A DNA stretch of 64,000 nucleotides from Burkholderiales bacterium GJ-E10 (lineage in GTDB: Bacteria > Pseudomonadota > Gammaproteobacteria > Burkholderiales > Burkholderiaceae_F): assembly GCA_000828975.1 (NCBI GenBank), contig AP014683.1:759520-823519 (forward strand). Direction: 5' to 3'. The notes under the pieces were generated by a model. That model was not told where the DNA came from. It made no database searches and worked only from the letters and a program-made list of their open reading frames with translations. Numbering within the stretch: the stretch's first letter is position 1; the number at the start of each line of letters is the position of its first letter. Both the position numbers and the translations under genes were made by a program. Below are positions 61,746 to 64,000 of this stretch, piece after piece.

Positions 61746-64000
61746 ATGAACCCGCATTACCTGAGCCCCCTTTTTGCGCCGCGCTCGGTCGCCGTCATTG
61801 GCGCGAACGATTGCCTGGAATCGGTTGGCGGCGTCACGTTCCGCAACCTGCTGAAAGGCGGGTATCAGGGAAAGCTGTTTGCGGTCAATCCCAAGCACCC
61901 CAAGGTGCAGCGGCACCGCTCCTATGCCAGCATCGATGCAATTCCCCAGCCGATCGATCTGGCGGTGATCGCCACGCCGGCGCCGACGGTGCCGGAGATC
62001 CTCGAGGAGTGCGGCAGGCGCGAAGTGAAGGCGGCCGTGATCCTTTCCGCCGGATTCGGCGAAGGGGACGGAGCCGGCCGCGGCGCGGAACGACAAGTCC
62101 TGGAGCGTGCCCGCATGTACGGCATTCGCCTGGTCGGACCGAATTGCCTGGGCGTCATGCGCCCCTCGATCGGGCTCAACGCGACGTTCAGCAAGGGTGG
62201 GGCGAAGGCGGGAAACCTTGCGCTGGTGTCGCAGTCGGGGGCTCTGTGCACGGCGATTCTCGACTGGGCGCTCCCCAGCGACGTCGGCTTCTCCAGCATC
62301 GTATCCATGGGATCGACCGCAGACGTCGATTTCGGCGAGATCCTCGACTATCTGGTTTCGGACCCGCAGACCGAGAGCATCCTCCTGTATATCGAGAGCA
62401 TCCGGCACGCGCGCCGATTCATGAGCGCGCTGCGCGCGGCGGCGCGCATCAAGCCGGTGTTCCTGGTCAAGGCGGGCCGGCACCAGGTCGAGTCGAACGC
62501 CGCGCTTTCTCATACCGGCGTCCTGGTAGGCGCGGACGACGTGTTCGACGCGGCGATCCGCCGCTCGGGCGCCGTGCGGGTCAGCAGCATCGTGCAGTTG
62601 TTTTCCGCCGCCCAAGCCTTGTCGACGCGATTCCGTCCGGCCGGGAATCGCCTGGCGATCGTCACGAACGGCGGCGGCCCCGGCGTGATGGCGAGCGATC
62701 GTGCCGACGACCTCGGCGTCGCGCTGGCCAAGCTCTCCGACGACACCCTGAATAAGCTTCACGATGCGCTGCCCCGGACGTGGTCGCACGGCAATCCGGT
62801 GGACATCATCGGCGACGCGAACGCGGACCGCTATCGCGATGCCGTCACCGCATGCCTGGAGGATCCGGGGGTCGACGGCATGATGGTGATCCTGACCCCC
62901 CAGGCAATGACGGAACCGCTGGCCGTGGCCGAAGCGGTGATCGACCTCGCGGCCAAGTTTCACAAGCCGCTGATCGCATGTTGGATGGGCGATACGGAGG
63001 TCGCCAGCAGCCGCGCCGCGTTTTCCCGGACCGGCATTCCCCATTTCCGAACGCCGGAGCCGGCAGTCGAAGTGTTTTCCTACATCTCGACCTACTACCA
63101 GAACCAACAGTTGCTGATGCAGACCCCCGGGCCGATCTCGGACCCGTCCCCGCCCGACGTGGACGGCGCGCGCCTGCTGATCGAGAATGCGCTGGCCGAA
63201 CATCGCACGGTCCTGAGCGAGCTGGAGTCGAAGGGCGTGCTCGCGGCATTTCATATCCCGATCGCGCGCGCCATTGTGGCGCGTTCTCCGGCGGAGGCGC
63301 TCCTCGCCGCGGAGCAATTGGGTTTGCCGGTCGCAATGAAGATCCATTCCCCCGACATTGCGCACAAATCCGACGCAGGCGGCATTCGCTTGAACCTGGG
63401 CAACGCCGAAGCGGTGCACATCGCCTTCCGTGAGATTCTCGAGTCGGTGCAGAAATCGCGGCCCGACGCGCGCCTCGACGGCGTCGTGATCGAGCCGATG
63501 ATCGGACGGCCCAATCGGCGCGAACTGATGGTGGGGGTCATCAGCGACCCCCTGTTCGGTCCGGTGGTGACCTTCAGCGCGGGCGGCATCCTGATGGAGG
63601 TGATGGGCGATCGGTCGGTCGCGCTGCCTCCTCTCAACCGATATCTGGTGCGCAACATGATCGGGGGCTCCCGCGCCGCGCGTCTACTGGGGCCTTTCCG
63701 GCAGATGCCGGCGGTCGAGATGGCAGCGCTGGAAGGCACGCTGCTGCGCGTCTCCGAACTGGTATGCGAACTCCCGCACATTCGCGAGATGGACATCAAC
63801 CCGCTGGTCGTCGACGAGCAGGGCGCCATTGCGCTCGATGCGCGCATCGTGGTGGATTACCCCAGTCCGGGAGGCGAGCGGTACTCGCATATGGCGATCC
63901 ACCCCTATCCCAGCTACTTGGCAAGCCGCCAGATCCTGCCCGACGGCACCGACCTGACCATCCGTCCGATCCGTCCCGAGGACGCGGAAATCGAACAGGC
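61746..64000 (+). CDS. Pat-type protein lysine acetyltransferase (acyl-CoA synthetase-like/GNAT), 3' truncated by window
   Basis: The visible 751 residues begin MNPHYLSPLFAPRSVAVIGA, the CoA-binding domain of ADP-forming acyl-CoA synthetases, with a succinyl-CoA ligase-like domain (NLALVSQSGALCTAILDWA, VFLVKAGRH) and an ATP-grasp domain from about residue 480 (GLPVAMKIHSPDIAHKSDAG, REMDINPLVVDE). The frame then enters LTIRPIRPEDAEIEQ, the start of a GNAT domain cut by the window end. This is the Pat/PatZ (YfiQ) layout, which acetylates lysines of central metabolic enzymes such as acetyl-CoA synthetase. AGGAG lies just before the ATG. It is divergent from the deacetylase gene. Confidence 0.93.
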   Translation, partial: MNPHYLSPLFAPRSVAVIGANDCLESVGGVTFRNLLKGGYQGKLFAVNPKHPKVQRHRSYASIDAIPQPIDLAVIATPAPTVPEILEECGRREVKAAVILSAGFGEGDGAGRGAERQVLERARMYGIRLVGPNCLGVMRPSIGLNATFSKGGAKAGNLALVSQSGALCTAILDWALPSDVGFSSIVSMGSTADVDFGEILDYLVSDPQTESILLYIESIRHARRFMSALRAAARIKPVFLVKAGRHQVESNAALSHTGVLVGADDVFDAAIRRSGAVRVSSIVQLFSAAQALSTRFRPAGNRLAIVTNGGGPGVMASDRADDLGVALAKLSDDTLNKLHDALPRTWSHGNPVDIIGDANADRYRDAVTACLEDPGVDGMMVILTPQAMTEPLAVAEAVIDLAAKFHKPLIACWMGDTEVASSRAAFSRTGIPHFRTPEPAVEVFSYISTYYQNQQLLMQTPGPISDPSPPDVDGARLLIENALAEHRTVLSELESKGVLAAFHIPIARAIVARSPAEALLAAEQLGLPVAMKIHSPDIAHKSDAGGIRLNLGNAEAVHIAFREILESVQKSRPDARLDGVVIEPMIGRPNRRELMVGVISDPLFGPVVTFSAGGILMEVMGDRSVALPPLNRYLVRNMIGGSRAARLLGPFRQMPAVEMAALEGTLLRVSELVCELPHIREMDINPLVVDEQGAIALDARIVVDYPSPGGERYSHMAIHPYPSYLASRQILPDGTDLTIRPIRPEDAEIEQ

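Overview
The window is a GC-rich bacterial chromosome segment, packed with housekeeping operons. The gene content and order point to a betaproteobacterium, probably Burkholderiales. The supporting signs are leuA/rpsO/pnp/tpiA/secG/tRNA-Leu followed by a complete 14-gene nuo operon, the EarP-type elongation factor P pair, the hemC-hemD-hemX-hemY cluster and a FimV-like protein. The species cannot be named from sequence alone.

Layout. 1-4332: 3' end of leuA, then rpsO, pnp, tpiA, secG and tRNA-Leu(GAG). 4333-19869: a 338-bp leader, then nuoABCDEFGHIJKLMN (respiratory complex I), nearly all genes touching or overlapping, followed by a Nudix ADP-ribose pyrophosphatase. 20002-26631: alanine dehydrogenase, an MscS-type channel, a ferredoxin reductase/CDGSH protein pair, glutamyl-Q tRNA(Asp) synthetase, and earP with its substrate gene efp. 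26736-32653: a small lipoprotein, RhlE-type helicase, PAS-GGDEF cyclase, a short DarP, and TldE/PmbA. 33006-43079: argH, an AlgZ/AlgR-like two-component pair, hemCDXY, ppa, nadE and glnB. 44021-53672: FimV-like protein, trxB, ftsK, lolA, rarA, serS and a BON-domain protein. 53823-60726: an accessory stretch that starts at tRNA-Ser(CGA) and carries a TacA/TacT toxin-antitoxin pair with a third coupled ORF, a hybrid kinase/LuxR regulator pair, a large secreted beta-propeller lipoprotein and a decayed ParE-like remnant. 60727-64000: a histone-deacetylase-family enzyme divergent from a Pat-type protein acetyltransferase that runs off the window.

The most unusual feature is an interspersed, mosaic, non-coding repeat found four times (about 22615-22873, 30830-30889, 32650-33009, 43076-43870). 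Copies have variable interiors and palindromic ends built on CTAG. Five neighbouring genes (the FNR gene, darP, tldE, argH, glnB) end with a TAG codon that lies inside a terminal CTAG. This suggests a non-autonomous mobile element that targets CTAG and so lands harmlessly in stop codons. No transposase is present here. Other points of interest are -10-like boxes placed about 6 nt before start codons (possible leaderless mRNAs), a nine-unit 12-bp minisatellite between fimV and trxB, a histidine-rich loop in NuoL, and the acetylation writer/eraser gene pair.
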